Notes: a model not told the origin generated them from the letters alone. A stretch of 34,710 bases of DNA from Pseudomonadota bacterium (GCA_963205175.1 CAUJIW010000072.1:1-34710); one strand, 5' to 3'. Counted from the first letter of the stretch, positions 1-8,351 are shown. Made by a program: numbers and translations.

Positions 1-403
1 TATCCGCTGCCAGTGCCGCGATGGCCTCGGCGGCGAGCACCACCGGCACAATGCCGTTACGAATGCAGTTGCCATGGAAAATCGGGTTGAACGACGGTGC
101 CAGGATGGCCCGTACGCCATATTCCGCCAGCGCCCAGGCCGCGTGCTCGCGGCTGGAACCGCACCCGAAATTGGCACCACCAAGCAGAATGCGCGTGCCG
201 GCATAATCGGGCCGGTTCAGCACGAAGTCCGGATTGGGCTCGCGCCCGCCGATCCGGGTATAGCGCCAGCCGGCGAACAGCCCGTCGGCAAGACCGCGCT
301 TGGATACCGAGCGCATCTCGCGCGACGGGATGATGGCATCGGTGTCGATGTTGTCCCGCAGCAGCGGCGCGGCGACGGCGGTCAGTCGGACGAAAGGTTC
401 CAT
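1..403 (-). CDS. LeuD-like isopropylmalate dehydratase small subunit (partial)
   Basis: Small (swivel-domain) subunit of an aconitase-family hydro-lyase that would pair with the LeuC-like subunit encoded just upstream. The 134 visible residues start MEPFVRLTAVAAPLLRDNID and include the LeuD signature NFGCGSSREHAAWAL near residues 78-92. The window edge removes the C-terminus; full LeuD proteins are about 200 residues. The ATG follows the LeuC stop after one base (TGACATG), so the two are translationally coupled. LeuCD normally interconverts 2- and 3-isopropylmalate for leucine synthesis. Here the operon partner is a CoA-transferase, and an HMG-CoA-lyase-like gene lies divergent, so I infer a catabolic hydratase acting on a citraconate/mesaconate- or dimethylmaleate-type acid. 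Family membership is firm; the substrate is unknown. Confidence 0.88.
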   Translation of the reverse strand, partial: MEPFVRLTAVAAPLLRDNIDTDAIIPSREMRSVSKRGLADGLFAGWRYTRIGGREPNPDFVLNRPDYAGTRILLGGANFGCGSSREHAAWALAEYGVRAILAPSFNPIFHGNCIRNGIVPVVLAAEAIAALAAD

Positions 404-404
404 G

Positions 405-1787
405 TCAGCACCCCAGGGTTCGGGGATCGGCGATGCGGCCGGCGATGGCACTGGCCGCGACGGTTTCCGGACTGGCCAGATGGGAGCGTGTTTCCGGGCC
501 CTGCCGGCTCTCGAAATTGCGGTTGGTGGAGGTCACCACCCGCTGGCGCGTTCCAAAGCTCTCGCCACCGGAGAAGAAGCACATCGAACAGCCGGACTCG
601 CGCCATTCGAAGCCGGCGGCCTTGAACACGCGATCGAGCCCCTCGGCTTCCGCCGCCTGCTTGACCGCCGTCGAACCGGGCACGCAGATGGCCTTGACGC
701 CCGGGGCGACCCGCCGACCTTCCAGCAACGCCGCCGCCCGACGCAGGTCGGACAGGCGGCTGTTAGTGCATGACCCGATGAAGGCGGCGTCAATCGGCAG
801 CCCCAGCAGCGGCAGATCCGGGCTGAGCCCCATGTATTCCAGCGGTCGCGCGGCGGCCGTCGCCGGCACTCGCCCGTCGATGGGCACCGCGTCCTGCGGG
901 CTGGTGCCCCAGCTGATCATCGGCGCCACCTCGGTGGCGTCGACGGCGATCTCGGCATCGAACACGGCGTCGTCGTCGGAGCGCAGCGTCCGCCAGTAGG
1001 CGACCGCCGCCTCCCAGGCCGCCCCTTGCGGCGCATAGGCCCGCCCCTTGAGATAGTCGAACACCGTCTCGTCCGGGGCGATGATGGCGGTGAAGGCGGA
1101 AAATTCGGTCGCCATGTTGCACAGGGTGAGGCGCGCCTCGACGTCCAGCGCCCGCACCGCCTCGCCGGCATATTCAACGACATGCCCCTTGGCACCACCC
1201 GAGCCATGACGGGCCAGGATATGCAGCGCCAGGTCCTTGGCGGTGACGCCGGGCGCCAGCCGGCCCGACACAGTGACGCGCATGGTCCGGGGCCGGGCGA
1301 CGCGCAGGGTCCGGGTCGCCAGCGCGTGCTCGGCCTCGGTGGAGCCGATTCCCCAGGCCAGTGCGCCCAGCGCGCCCTGCGAGCAGGTATGGCTGTCCGG
1401 GCAGACCAGGGTCACGCCCGGCAGCACGATGGCCTGTTCCGGCGAGATGACATGCACGATCCCCTGCCCCGGGTCACCGATGTCGAACAGGGTGATGCCG
1501 GCGGCATGGGCCTGTTCCCGCGTGGCGCGGATGAAATCGGTGCCGGTGGGCATGATGGTGCGGTCGGTGCGCCCTGGCAGGGTGTCCACGACATGGTCCA
1601 TGGTGGCGAACACCTGCGCCGGCGCCGCCACCGCCCGGCCGGAGTCCGCCAGACTCTGCAGCGCGATGCCGCCGGTGCGTTCGTGCAGCAATATCCGGTC
1701 GATGAGGATCAGGCCGCCGCCGGGGATGCTGGCGACCTGGTGGTCGTTCCACAGTTTGTCGAACAGAGTCAGAGGCGTACTGGGCAT
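405..1787 (-). CDS. LeuC-like 3-isopropylmalate dehydratase large subunit, probable catabolic paralogue
   Basis: A 460-residue large subunit of the aconitase/isopropylmalate dehydratase family, carrying the [4Fe-4S] cluster. Visible motifs are VCPDSHTCSQGALGALAWG, FIGSCTNSRLSDLR and GCSMC, which together supply the three cluster cysteines. Length matches LeuC (about 465). Two regions differ from typical leucine-pathway LeuC as I recall it. The usual EAGARAG stretch after LTLCNM reads TEFSAFT. The usual LAMNPD stretch after GCSMC reads FFSGGESFG. Both sit where substrate-side residues are expected, so a different 2-substituted malate/maleate is plausible. The stop is 16 bases from the end of the preceding CoA-transferase gene, so all three genes form one leftward operon. 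No strong Shine-Dalgarno sequence is visible. Confidence 0.87.
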   Translation of the reverse strand: MPSTPLTLFDKLWNDHQVASIPGGGLILIDRILLHERTGGIALQSLADSGRAVAAPAQVFATMDHVVDTLPGRTDRTIMPTGTDFIRATREQAHAAGITLFDIGDPGQGIVHVISPEQAIVLPGVTLVCPDSHTCSQGALGALAWGIGSTEAEHALATRTLRVARPRTMRVTVSGRLAPGVTAKDLALHILARHGSGGAKGHVVEYAGEAVRALDVEARLTLCNMATEFSAFTAIIAPDETVFDYLKGRAYAPQGAAWEAAVAYWRTLRSDDDAVFDAEIAVDATEVAPMISWGTSPQDAVPIDGRVPATAAARPLEYMGLSPDLPLLGLPIDAAFIGSCTNSRLSDLRRAAALLEGRRVAPGVKAICVPGSTAVKQAAEAEGLDRVFKAAGFEWRESGCSMCFFSGGESFGTRQRVVTSTNRNFESRQGPETRSHLASPETVAASAIAGRIADPRTLGC

Positions 1788-1803
1788 GTTTCAGGTCCCG
1801 GGT

Positions 1804-2988
1804 TCAGCCCGCGGCGCCATCGGCCAGCAGGGCGGCGATCTCGGCCTCGCTGTAGCCCGCCGCCGCCAGCGCCGCGCGCGTGTCCGCGCCGGGCTCGCAC
1901 AGGTCGTGACGCACGCCCAGACGTCCGCCATCGATCTCGACCGGCAGGGCCGGCAGCCGCGCCGGCGCGCCGCCCGGCAGGGTGAGGTCCACCAGGCCGC
2001 CGGAGGCGTTGAGGTGCGGATCGTCGAACAGGTCCTCCGGCCGGGCGATCGGCGCCACCGGCAGGCCGATGGCCTCGCACTTGGCAAGCAGGGCGTCGCG
2101 ATCCATGCCGGCAAAAATCTCGCGGATCACCGGCAGGATGCGGTCGCGCGCCAGCACGCGGTCATTGTTGAGCGCCAGACTGGGGTCCTCGGCGAACGCC
2201 TTGAGGTCGAAGGCGGCGCAGAACGCCTGCCACTGGGCATCACTCACCACACCGATGAAGATCTGGCCGTCGTTGGCCGTCGCGAACACGTCGTAGATCG
2301 CCCAGGCGGAGATGCGCGCCGGCATCGGTGCCGCCGCCTTGCCGGTAACCGCCTTCTGCGCCATGTGCTGGCCGACCAGGAAAGCGGTGGTCTCGTAAAG
2401 CGAGCACTTCACGTAGCCGCCCTTGCCGGTGCGGTGGCGCCGCTCCAGCAGGCCGAGAATGCCGATGACGCCGAACATGCCGCCCGTCACGTCGATCACC
2501 GACGCGCCGGCCCGCAGCGGCCGCCCCGGCGGGCCGGTCATATAGGCAAGCCCGCCCATCATCTGCGCCACTTCGTCGAGCGCTGCCCGGTTCTCGTAGG
2601 GGCCGGCCAGGAAGCCCTTGGCGGAACAATAGATCAGACGCGGGTTCTCCGCCGCGAGCGCCGCATAGCCCAGCCCCAGCCGGTCCAGCGTGCCGGGGCG
2701 GAAGTTCTCGACCACGATGTCGGCGGCCAGTGCCAGCCGCTTCGCCGCCGCCAGCCCCTCGGGCTTCTTCAGGTCAAGGCACAGGCTCTGCTTGTTGCGG
2801 TTGTACATCGGGTAATAGCCGGCGCCGGAGCCCAGCAGGCGACGGGTGCGATCACCGCCGGGCGGCTCGATGCGCACGACCTCCGCACCCATGTCGGCCA
2901 GGATCAGGCCGGTTGACGGCCCCATCACCATATGGGTGAGTTCCACGACTTTCAGGCCCGCCAGCGGCAGTTCGTCAGTATCCGACAT
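1804..2988 (-). CDS. CaiB/BaiF family (class III) CoA-transferase
   Basis: A 394-residue family III CoA-transferase, which would move CoA between carboxylic acids via an aspartyl-CoA intermediate. It opens with the typical LAGLKVVELTHMVMGPSTG and LADMGAEVVRIEPPGGD, followed by NKQSLCLDLKKPEG. IDVTGGMFG near residues 165-173 holds the expected catalytic Asp. The start at 2988 (MSDTDELP) is chosen over an in-frame ATG at 3018 because GGAG lies about 10 bases upstream of it. It is the first gene of the leftward operon with leuC- and leuD-like genes, and divergent from an HMG-CoA-lyase-like gene. I infer that it activates the hydrated dicarboxylate (for example a citramalate-type acid) so the lyase can cleave the CoA ester. 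The actual acid is unknown. Confidence 0.88.
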   Translation of the reverse strand: MSDTDELPLAGLKVVELTHMVMGPSTGLILADMGAEVVRIEPPGGDRTRRLLGSGAGYYPMYNRNKQSLCLDLKKPEGLAAAKRLALAADIVVENFRPGTLDRLGLGYAALAAENPRLIYCSAKGFLAGPYENRAALDEVAQMMGGLAYMTGPPGRPLRAGASVIDVTGGMFGVIGILGLLERRHRTGKGGYVKCSLYETTAFLVGQHMAQKAVTGKAAAPMPARISAWAIYDVFATANDGQIFIGVVSDAQWQAFCAAFDLKAFAEDPSLALNNDRVLARDRILPVIREIFAGMDRDALLAKCEAIGLPVAPIARPEDLFDDPHLNASGGLVDLTLPGGAPARLPALPVEIDGGRLGVRHDLCEPGADTRAALAAAGYSEAEIAALLADGAAG

Positions 2989-3082
2989 TCGGTCAGTTCT
3001 CCGTAATTCCGGCCCCATCTAGGCCGCACCGGGCATGTGATGGGATGGCAACCCGCGAAATGACCGAAGACCGGACGAAATC
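2989..3082. promoter_or_regulatory. Divergent intergenic region, CoA-transferase / lyase operons
   Basis: Ninety-four bases separate two divergent operons, so both promoters must lie here or overlap the 5' coding ends. I see GGAG before the leftward start and only a weak GGAC-like site before the rightward start. I find no convincing -35/-10 pair, and no copy of the palindrome found at the other divergent regions. Confidence 0.4.
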
Positions 3083-4015
3083 ATGGCTGACATCGACATT
3101 CTGGTAAGCGAAGTAGGGCCGCGCGACGGCCTGCAGAGCATCAAGGCCCTCATGCCCACCGAGGCCAAGAAGGCCTGGATCGACGCCGAGGCCGCCGCCG
3201 GGGTGCGCGAGATCGAGGTGGGCAGCTTCGTGCCCGCCAAGCTCCTGCCCCAGCTGGCGGATACCGCCGAGATCGTCGCGCATGCCCGCGCCATCCCGGG
3301 GCTGACCGTGGCCGTGCTGGTGCCCAACGCCCGTGGCGCCGAGGCCGCCATCGCCGCTGGCGCCCACAAGCTGACCCTGCCGCTGTCGGTGAGCGAGACG
3401 CACAGCCTCGCCAACCTGCGCCGCACCCACGCCCAGGTGCTCGACGAGGCCCGGGCGATCGCCGACATGATCCGCGCCCTGCCCGAGGCGCAGCGCCCGC
3501 ATTTCGAAGGCTCGCTGTCCACCGTGTTCGGCTGCACGCTGGAAGGCGCTATTCCCGACGCGCAGGTGGCCCGCCTGGCGGAGGCCCTGATGGCGGCCGG
3601 CTGCGACGAGGTCGGCCTGTCCGATACCACCGGCTATGCCGATCCGGCGGCGGTCAAGCGGTTGATCGGCCTGGTGCGCGGGGTCGCGGGTGACGCGGCC
3701 CTCACCGGCATCCACCTGCACAACACCCGGGGCCTGGGGCTGGCCAACGCGCTGATGGCGCTGGAGTGCGGACTGACCACGCTGGATGCCTCGCTGGGCG
3801 GGCTGGGCGGCTGCCCGTTCGCGCCCGGCGCCTCGGGCAACATCGTCACCGAGGACCTGGTGTTCATGCTGGAGGCCATGGGCCTGCGCACCGGCATCGA
3901 CATTGACGCCCTGGTCGCTGTGCGGTCAATTCTGGCCGCCGCTTTGCCGGGCGAGGCGCTGTACGGCTTCGTGCCGGATGCAGGATTACCCAAAGGCTGG
4001 AGGACCCAGGCATGA
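3083..4015 (+). CDS. HMG-CoA-lyase-like aldolase (HMGL/DRE-TIM family)
   Basis: A 310-residue TIM-barrel lyase related to 3-hydroxy-3-methylglutaryl-CoA lyase. It has the N-terminal VSEVGPRDGLQ motif (metal-binding and catalytic residues around R14-D15), EVGSFVPAKLLPQLAD, the metal-binding pair in HLHN (H211, H213), and the catalytic Cys loop GGCPFAPGASGN (C244). Length matches bacterial HMGL (about 300). Family members cleave CoA esters of 3-hydroxy-3-methyl diacids to acetyl-CoA plus a keto acid. With a CoA-transferase and aconitase-like hydratase divergent from it, the likely role is cleavage of a citramalyl-CoA- or HMG-CoA-like ester. It leads a rightward operon of six genes, and its stop overlaps the next start (ATGA). 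Exact substrate unresolved. Confidence 0.88.
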   Translation: MADIDILVSEVGPRDGLQSIKALMPTEAKKAWIDAEAAAGVREIEVGSFVPAKLLPQLADTAEIVAHARAIPGLTVAVLVPNARGAEAAIAAGAHKLTLPLSVSETHSLANLRRTHAQVLDEARAIADMIRALPEAQRPHFEGSLSTVFGCTLEGAIPDAQVARLAEALMAAGCDEVGLSDTTGYADPAAVKRLIGLVRGVAGDAALTGIHLHNTRGLGLANALMALECGLTTLDASLGGLGGCPFAPGASGNIVTEDLVFMLEAMGLRTGIDIDALVAVRSILAAALPGEALYGFVPDAGLPKGWRTQA

Positions 4016-4695
4016 GCGATATCGTCGGGACTCGCATGGTCTGCGACGGCAAGACCGCGCGCCAGATTTTCGAGGAAGTGATGGCCAACCCCGGCCGGAC
4101 CAAGTTCGGCTTCGGCAGCAAGCTCGCCATCGTCAACGTCGACTTCCAGAACGCCTACACCCGGATCGACGAGTTCAAGACCGCCTATGAAACCGATCCG
4201 CGCCAGATCGAGCATACCAACACCATCTCGGCGCTGGCGCGGGCCAAGGGCATGCCGGTGATATGGACCCACGTCGCCTATGCCGAGGACGCCGCGGACG
4301 CCGGTGTCTGGGGCACCCGCACCAACACGCCCGACTCGTTGCAGAACATCAAATATGGCAGCCGCCGCCACGCCTTCGACGACCGCTGCGACATCCGCCC
4401 CGAGGATATGATCTACACCAAGCGGATGCCCTCGGCCTTCTTCGAGACGCCGTTGCAGAGTCTGCTGGTCTGGCACAAGGTCGACACCGTGGTGGTGACC
4501 GGCGGCAGCACGTCGGGCTGCGTGCGGGCAACCGCCGTCGATGCGCTGAGCCGCGGTTACCGCACCATCGTGCCGATCGAGACCTGCGCCGACAAGCACG
4601 AGAGCTTCCACTTCGCCAACCTGACCGACCTGCAGCTGAAATACGCCGATGTCGAACCGGTGCAGGTGGTGATCGACTGGCTGGAGTCCCGCTGA
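4012..4695 (+). CDS. Isochorismatase-family cysteine amidohydrolase
   Basis: A 227-residue cysteine hydrolase of the isochorismatase fold, the family that includes N-carbamoylsarcosine amidase, nicotinamidase and maleamate amidohydrolase. The triad is visible: D44 in VNVDFQNAY, K137 in IYTKRMPSAF and C170 in GGSTSGCVRATA. The TSGCVRATA form and the extended N-terminus resemble N-carbamoylsarcosine or maleamate amidases more than true isochorismatases. It overlaps the upstream gene by ATGA, and its stop shares one base with the next start (TGATG). It probably hydrolyses a C-N bond and releases ammonia from a linear amide intermediate. In nicotinate degradation the comparable enzyme is NicF, but the adjacent genes here differ from a nic cluster. 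Confidence 0.87.
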   Translation: MSDIVGTRMVCDGKTARQIFEEVMANPGRTKFGFGSKLAIVNVDFQNAYTRIDEFKTAYETDPRQIEHTNTISALARAKGMPVIWTHVAYAEDAADAGVWGTRTNTPDSLQNIKYGSRRHAFDDRCDIRPEDMIYTKRMPSAFFETPLQSLLVWHKVDTVVVTGGSTSGCVRATAVDALSRGYRTIVPIETCADKHESFHFANLTDLQLKYADVEPVQVVIDWLESR

Positions 4696-5588
4696 TGCAC
4701 GACGGCGCGCCCGATCCGGCACTCTATGATTTCGCGGCCTATCGCGATCGCCCGGTGATCCGCTGGCCCGGCGACAAGTCGGTCGCGGTGTGGGTGTCGC
4801 CCAACCTCGAATATTACGAGATCGACCCGCCGGCCAACCCGCACCGCAAGAGCTGGACCAAACCGCACCCGGACGTGGTGGGCTACAGCCACCGCGATCA
4901 TGCCAACCGCGTCGGTCACTGGCGCATGGCCGATGTGATGAGCAAACATGGCTTCCCCGGCTCGGTGTCGCTGTCGATCGCGCTGTGCCAGCACCACCCG
5001 GACGTGGTCGCCGACGCCAACGCCCGGGGCTGGGAATTTTTCAGCCACGGCATCTACAACACCCGCTATTCCTATGGCATGGACGAGGCGCAGGAGCGCG
5101 CCATCATCGAGGACTCCATCCGCACGGTCCGCGACGCGACAGGGCAGACCATTCGCGGCTGGCTGGCGCCGGCGCTGACCCATACGCCGCGCACGCTGGA
5201 CCTGATCGCCGAATACGGCCTCGACTACACCTGCGATCTCTACCACGACGACCAGCCGATGCCGGTGAAGGTGAAGAGCGGCCGGCTGATCTCCATGCCC
5301 TACAGCCTGGAGGTCAACGACCACTACGGCTTCTTCATCTACAACATGAGCCCCAGGGACTATGCCCGGACGCTGATCCGCCAGTACCAGCGGCTGGCGG
5401 ACGAGGGCACCGGCACCGTGATGTGCATTCCGCTGCACAGCTACCTGATCGGCCAGCCGCATCGCATCGGCGCCTTCGAGGAGGTGCTGCGGCATATCGC
5501 GGCCGACGGGCGCGCCTGGATCACGCGGGCCGGCGACATCGCGACCCACTGGTTTGCCCAGCAGGGCCAGCAGGGAGTGCCGGCATGA
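4695..5588 (+). CDS. PuuE/NodB-fold (polysaccharide deacetylase superfamily) hydrolase, paralogue 1
   Basis: A 297-residue NodB-fold protein close to the PuuE/HpPgdA branch rather than to exported chitin or peptidoglycan deacetylases; no signal peptide is present. Features are VIRWPGDKSVAVWVSPNLE near the start (Asp of the canonical NodB motif 1 replaced by LE), FFSHGIYNTR (one His, without the HxxxH metal pair), GWLAPALTHTPRTLDL, CDLYHDDQP and MPYSLEVND. PuuE members are metal-independent allantoinases that open cyclic ureides, so a soluble cyclic-amide or amide hydrolase is more likely than a glycan deacetylase. It is followed by a second paralogue overlapping by ATGA; a third lies at 18215-19129. 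The substrate is inferred only as C-N containing. Confidence 0.82.
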   Translation: MHDGAPDPALYDFAAYRDRPVIRWPGDKSVAVWVSPNLEYYEIDPPANPHRKSWTKPHPDVVGYSHRDHANRVGHWRMADVMSKHGFPGSVSLSIALCQHHPDVVADANARGWEFFSHGIYNTRYSYGMDEAQERAIIEDSIRTVRDATGQTIRGWLAPALTHTPRTLDLIAEYGLDYTCDLYHDDQPMPVKVKSGRLISMPYSLEVNDHYGFFIYNMSPRDYARTLIRQYQRLADEGTGTVMCIPLHSYLIGQPHRIGAFEEVLRHIAADGRAWITRAGDIATHWFAQQGQQGVPA

Positions 5589-6502
5589 CGCTCGATCCCG
5601 CCTACCTTGAATACCCCCATCGCCAACTGGGCTATGACCACACGCTGTACGACTGGTCGCCACTGAAGGACCGCAAGCCGCTGGCCTGGCCGGATGGCAA
5701 GTCGGTCGCCGTGTGGGCCGTGGTGAGCCTGGAGTGGTTTCCCATCATCCCCGGCGACACGCCATTTCGCGCCCCCGGTCACATGCAGACGGCCTACCCC
5801 GACTACCGCCACTATACGGCGCGGGAATATGGCACGCGGGTCGGCTTCTACCGGCTGCTCGACGCCTTCGCCAAGGCGGGCGTGCGGGCATCGGTGGCGG
5901 CCAACGGCGCCATCGCCGAGCGCTACCCGTCGATCATCCGCGACATCGTCGCCGCCGGCCACGAAATCATCGCCCACACGACCGACATGAACGGCACCAT
6001 TGCCACGGGCCTGCCCGAGGACGCGGAACGCGCGCTCATCGCCCAGTCGCTGGACAGTCTTGAGCGGGTCAGCGGCACCCGCCCCAGCGGCTGGCTGTCC
6101 ATCGCCCGCTCGCAGAGCTGGAACACGCCGCGCCTGCTCAAGGAGGCCGGTGTCGCCTATTGCTGCGACTGGGTGAACGACGAGCTGCCCTACGCCTTCA
6201 ACAATGGCCTGGTGAACATCCCGCTCAATCACGAACTGTCCGACCGCCAGATTCTCAATGTCCAGCAGCAGTCGGTGGACAGCTACGCCGAGCAGATCCT
6301 CGATGCGCACGACTGGCTGGCGGCGGAAGCGGACCGCGAAGGGGGCGGACGCCTGCTGCCGCTGCATCTCACGCCCTATATCATCGGCCTGCCCTACCGC
6401 ATGGACGCCTTCGAACACCTGCTGGCCGACCTCGCGGCGCGGCCGCAGACCTGGTTTGCCCGCGGCATCGACATTCTCGAACACTTCAGGAGCCAGCAGT
6501 GA
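5585..6502 (+). CDS. PuuE/NodB-fold hydrolase, paralogue 2
   Basis: A 305-residue relative of the preceding gene, clearly diverged rather than a recent duplication. It shares the plan: LAWPDGKSVAVWAVVSLEWF at the start, EIIAHTTDMNGT in the second motif with a single His, GWLSIARSQSWNTPRLL, CDWVNDELPY and NIPLNHELSD, ending LHLTPYIIGLPYRMDAFEHLL. No signal peptide or membrane segment is seen. The ATG at 5585 overlaps the previous stop. Two adjacent NodB-fold genes suggest a heteromeric enzyme or two successive amide-bond hydrolyses. Its 3' end overlaps the GTG start of the next gene by four bases, so expression is coupled throughout the operon. Confidence 0.82.
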   Translation: MTLDPAYLEYPHRQLGYDHTLYDWSPLKDRKPLAWPDGKSVAVWAVVSLEWFPIIPGDTPFRAPGHMQTAYPDYRHYTAREYGTRVGFYRLLDAFAKAGVRASVAANGAIAERYPSIIRDIVAAGHEIIAHTTDMNGTIATGLPEDAERALIAQSLDSLERVSGTRPSGWLSIARSQSWNTPRLLKEAGVAYCCDWVNDELPYAFNNGLVNIPLNHELSDRQILNVQQQSVDSYAEQILDAHDWLAAEADREGGGRLLPLHLTPYIIGLPYRMDAFEHLLADLAARPQTWFARGIDILEHFRSQQ

Positions 6503-7518
6503 AAGCCTATCAGATCGGATCGCAGACCGGCCTCGACTCACTGACCGCCGTCACCCGCCCGGAGCCGGTGCCCGGTCACGGCGAGGTCATCCTCAAACCG
6601 CGCCTAGCCTGCCTCAACCATCGCGACCTGCTGGTGCTGGCCGGCACCTACGGCGCCCGCAAACCGGAAGACCGCATCCCGGTGTCCGAAGGCATCGCCG
6701 AGGTGGTGGCACTGGGTGACGGCGTCACCAACGTCGCCGTGGGCGACCGCGTGATCTTCGCGCACTTCGTCACCTGGCTGGATGGCGCCTTTTCCCCCAC
6801 CGCCTTCGCCTACGACATCGGCATCACCCATGATGGCTGGCTTGCCGAGCGCCTGCGGGTGCCGGCCGCGCCGCTGATCCGCGTGCCGGACAGCGTGACG
6901 GACGAGCAGGCAGCGCCGCTCGCCTCGGCCGCGCTCACCGCCTGGAATGCCGTGGTCGAGGTCGGCCAGGTGAAGGCCGGCGACCTGGTGCTGACGCTGG
7001 GCACCGGCGGCGTGTCGATCTTCGCGCTGCAGATCGCCAAGATGAACGGCGCGCGTGTCGCCATCACCTCGTCGAGCGACGACAAGCTGGCGTTCGCCCG
7101 CTCGCTGGGTGCCGACATCCTGATCAATTACCGGACGCATGAGGACTGGGCGGCCGAGCTAATGCGCCAGACCGGCGGCGCCGGCGCCGACATCATCGTG
7201 GAAAACGGCGGCCAAGCCACGCTGTCGCTGTCGATTGCCGCCGCCGCCGCCAATGCCCGGGTGGTGATCATCGGCGGACTGGCCGGCAATGTCAGTTCCG
7301 GCCTGCCCAACTACACCTCGATCATCGGCAAGAACCTGACCATCCGCGGCATTGCCGAGGGCAGCAAGGCCATGCTGGCCCGCCTGCTGCGCGCGGTCGA
7401 GGCCAACGGCATCAAGCCGGTGATTGACAAGCGCTTCCACTTCAACGACGTGCCGCAGGCCTATGCCTACCTGAAATCCGGCGAACATGTCGGCAAGGTG
7501 CTGATCGCGTTCGACTGA
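6499..7518 (+). CDS. Zinc-independent MDR-family oxidoreductase (quinone reductase/alcohol dehydrogenase-like)
   Basis: A 339-residue medium-chain dehydrogenase/reductase. It starts with GTG at 6499 (MKAYQIGSQTGLDSL), preceded by AGGAG and overlapping the previous stop as GTGA. The N-terminal GroES-like domain contains CLNHRDLLVLAGTYG but lacks the zinc ligands of alcohol dehydrogenases. The Rossmann domain has LTLGTGGVSIFALQIAK (about residues 165-181), and the end reads GEHVGKVLIAFD. This pattern fits NAD(P)H:quinone or enone reductases of the YogA/Qor group. In the operon it probably reduces a conjugated double bond or oxidises an alcohol of the ring-opened intermediate. The following gene starts 29 bases later. 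Confidence 0.85.
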   Translation: MKAYQIGSQTGLDSLTAVTRPEPVPGHGEVILKPRLACLNHRDLLVLAGTYGARKPEDRIPVSEGIAEVVALGDGVTNVAVGDRVIFAHFVTWLDGAFSPTAFAYDIGITHDGWLAERLRVPAAPLIRVPDSVTDEQAAPLASAALTAWNAVVEVGQVKAGDLVLTLGTGGVSIFALQIAKMNGARVAITSSSDDKLAFARSLGADILINYRTHEDWAAELMRQTGGAGADIIVENGGQATLSLSIAAAAANARVVIIGGLAGNVSSGLPNYTSIIGKNLTIRGIAEGSKAMLARLLRAVEANGIKPVIDKRFHFNDVPQAYAYLKSGEHVGKVLIAFD

Positions 7519-7547
7519 CAGCGCCTGCATAACAAGGACGACGGCAC

Positions 7548-8351
7548 ATGATCACGCGTGGCTACACCCGTTGCCGATACGGCCAGATGCACTTTCGGGA
7601 AGCCACGCCCGGGCAGGCGGCCACCGCGCCGACGCTGATCCTGCTGCATCAGAACCCGTCGTCCTCGTGGGAGTATGAAGGGCTGATGCGGGAGATGGCG
7701 CGCGACCGGCGCGTCGTCGCCTTCGACACGCCAGGCTACGGCATGTCTGACTCCCCGCCCGTCCCGCTGTCGATGACCGATTACGCGGCGGCCTTTGCCG
7801 ACGCCATCGACGCGCTCGGCCTCGCCGGACCTCTGGACGTCTACGGCTTCCACACCGGCACCCTGTTGGCGGCGGAACTCGCCATCGCCCTGCCGGACCG
7901 CATCGGCCGCGTCGCCATGACCGGCATTCCGATGTTCCCGGCGGCGGAGCGCGAGGAGCGGCTGAAGGCCGCGCTCGACGTGGTGCCGCCAAGCGAGGAC
8001 GGCACCAGCACCATGCAGCTGCTGCGCTACCTGTGGGACTATGCAGTCGGCCAGCGCGACCCGCGGGTGCCGCTGGAACGCGCCGTGCTGTGCTATGCCG
8101 ACCGTATCCGCACCCTGCACCGCTATTCCTGGGCCTATCAGGGGGTATGGTCCTACGATTATGAGCGCCTGGCGCTCATCCGCCAGCCGGCCCGGCTGGT
8201 GCAGACGCACGAGGATCTGCTGGCGGTGTCAAAGCAGGCGGCGGCCCTGGTGCCGAACATGGACATCGTCGAGCTGCCAGAACTGGACCGGGACATCTTC
8301 GAAATCGGGATTGGCCCGGTCGCCCGGGCCCTGCGCGACTTCTTCATCTGA
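7548..8351 (+). CDS. Alpha/beta-hydrolase fold protein with degenerate catalytic triad
   Basis: A 267-residue alpha/beta-hydrolase fold protein with AAGGA before the ATG. The fold landmarks are clear: LILLHQNPSSSWEYEGLM (the oxyanion HGNP-type loop, with Gln for Gly) and VVAFDTPGYGMSD. The nucleophile elbow, normally GxSxG, reads G100-F-H-T-G104, placing His where Ser, Asp or Cys should be. The usual C-terminal GH before the last helix is also missing: ELDRDIFEIG is seen at residues 245-254. It is either a pseudoenzyme or uses other chemistry (lyase, isomerase or hydratase-like). The frame is open from start to stop, so this is not a frameshift. It is the last gene of the rightward operon that begins at 3083. 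Confidence 0.85.
   Translation: MITRGYTRCRYGQMHFREATPGQAATAPTLILLHQNPSSSWEYEGLMREMARDRRVVAFDTPGYGMSDSPPVPLSMTDYAAAFADAIDALGLAGPLDVYGFHTGTLLAAELAIALPDRIGRVAMTGIPMFPAAEREERLKAALDVVPPSEDGTSTMQLLRYLWDYAVGQRDPRVPLERAVLCYADRIRTLHRYSWAYQGVWSYDYERLALIRQPARLVQTHEDLLAVSKQAAALVPNMDIVELPELDRDIFEIGIGPVARALRDFFI

Noticed and set aside
1-1787. Leucine biosynthesis leuCD
   Set aside because: Not excluded by family, but the operon has a CoA-transferase instead of leuB or leuA, an HMGL-like gene is divergent, and LeuC substrate-side motifs differ. I keep the LeuC/LeuD family name without the gene symbols.
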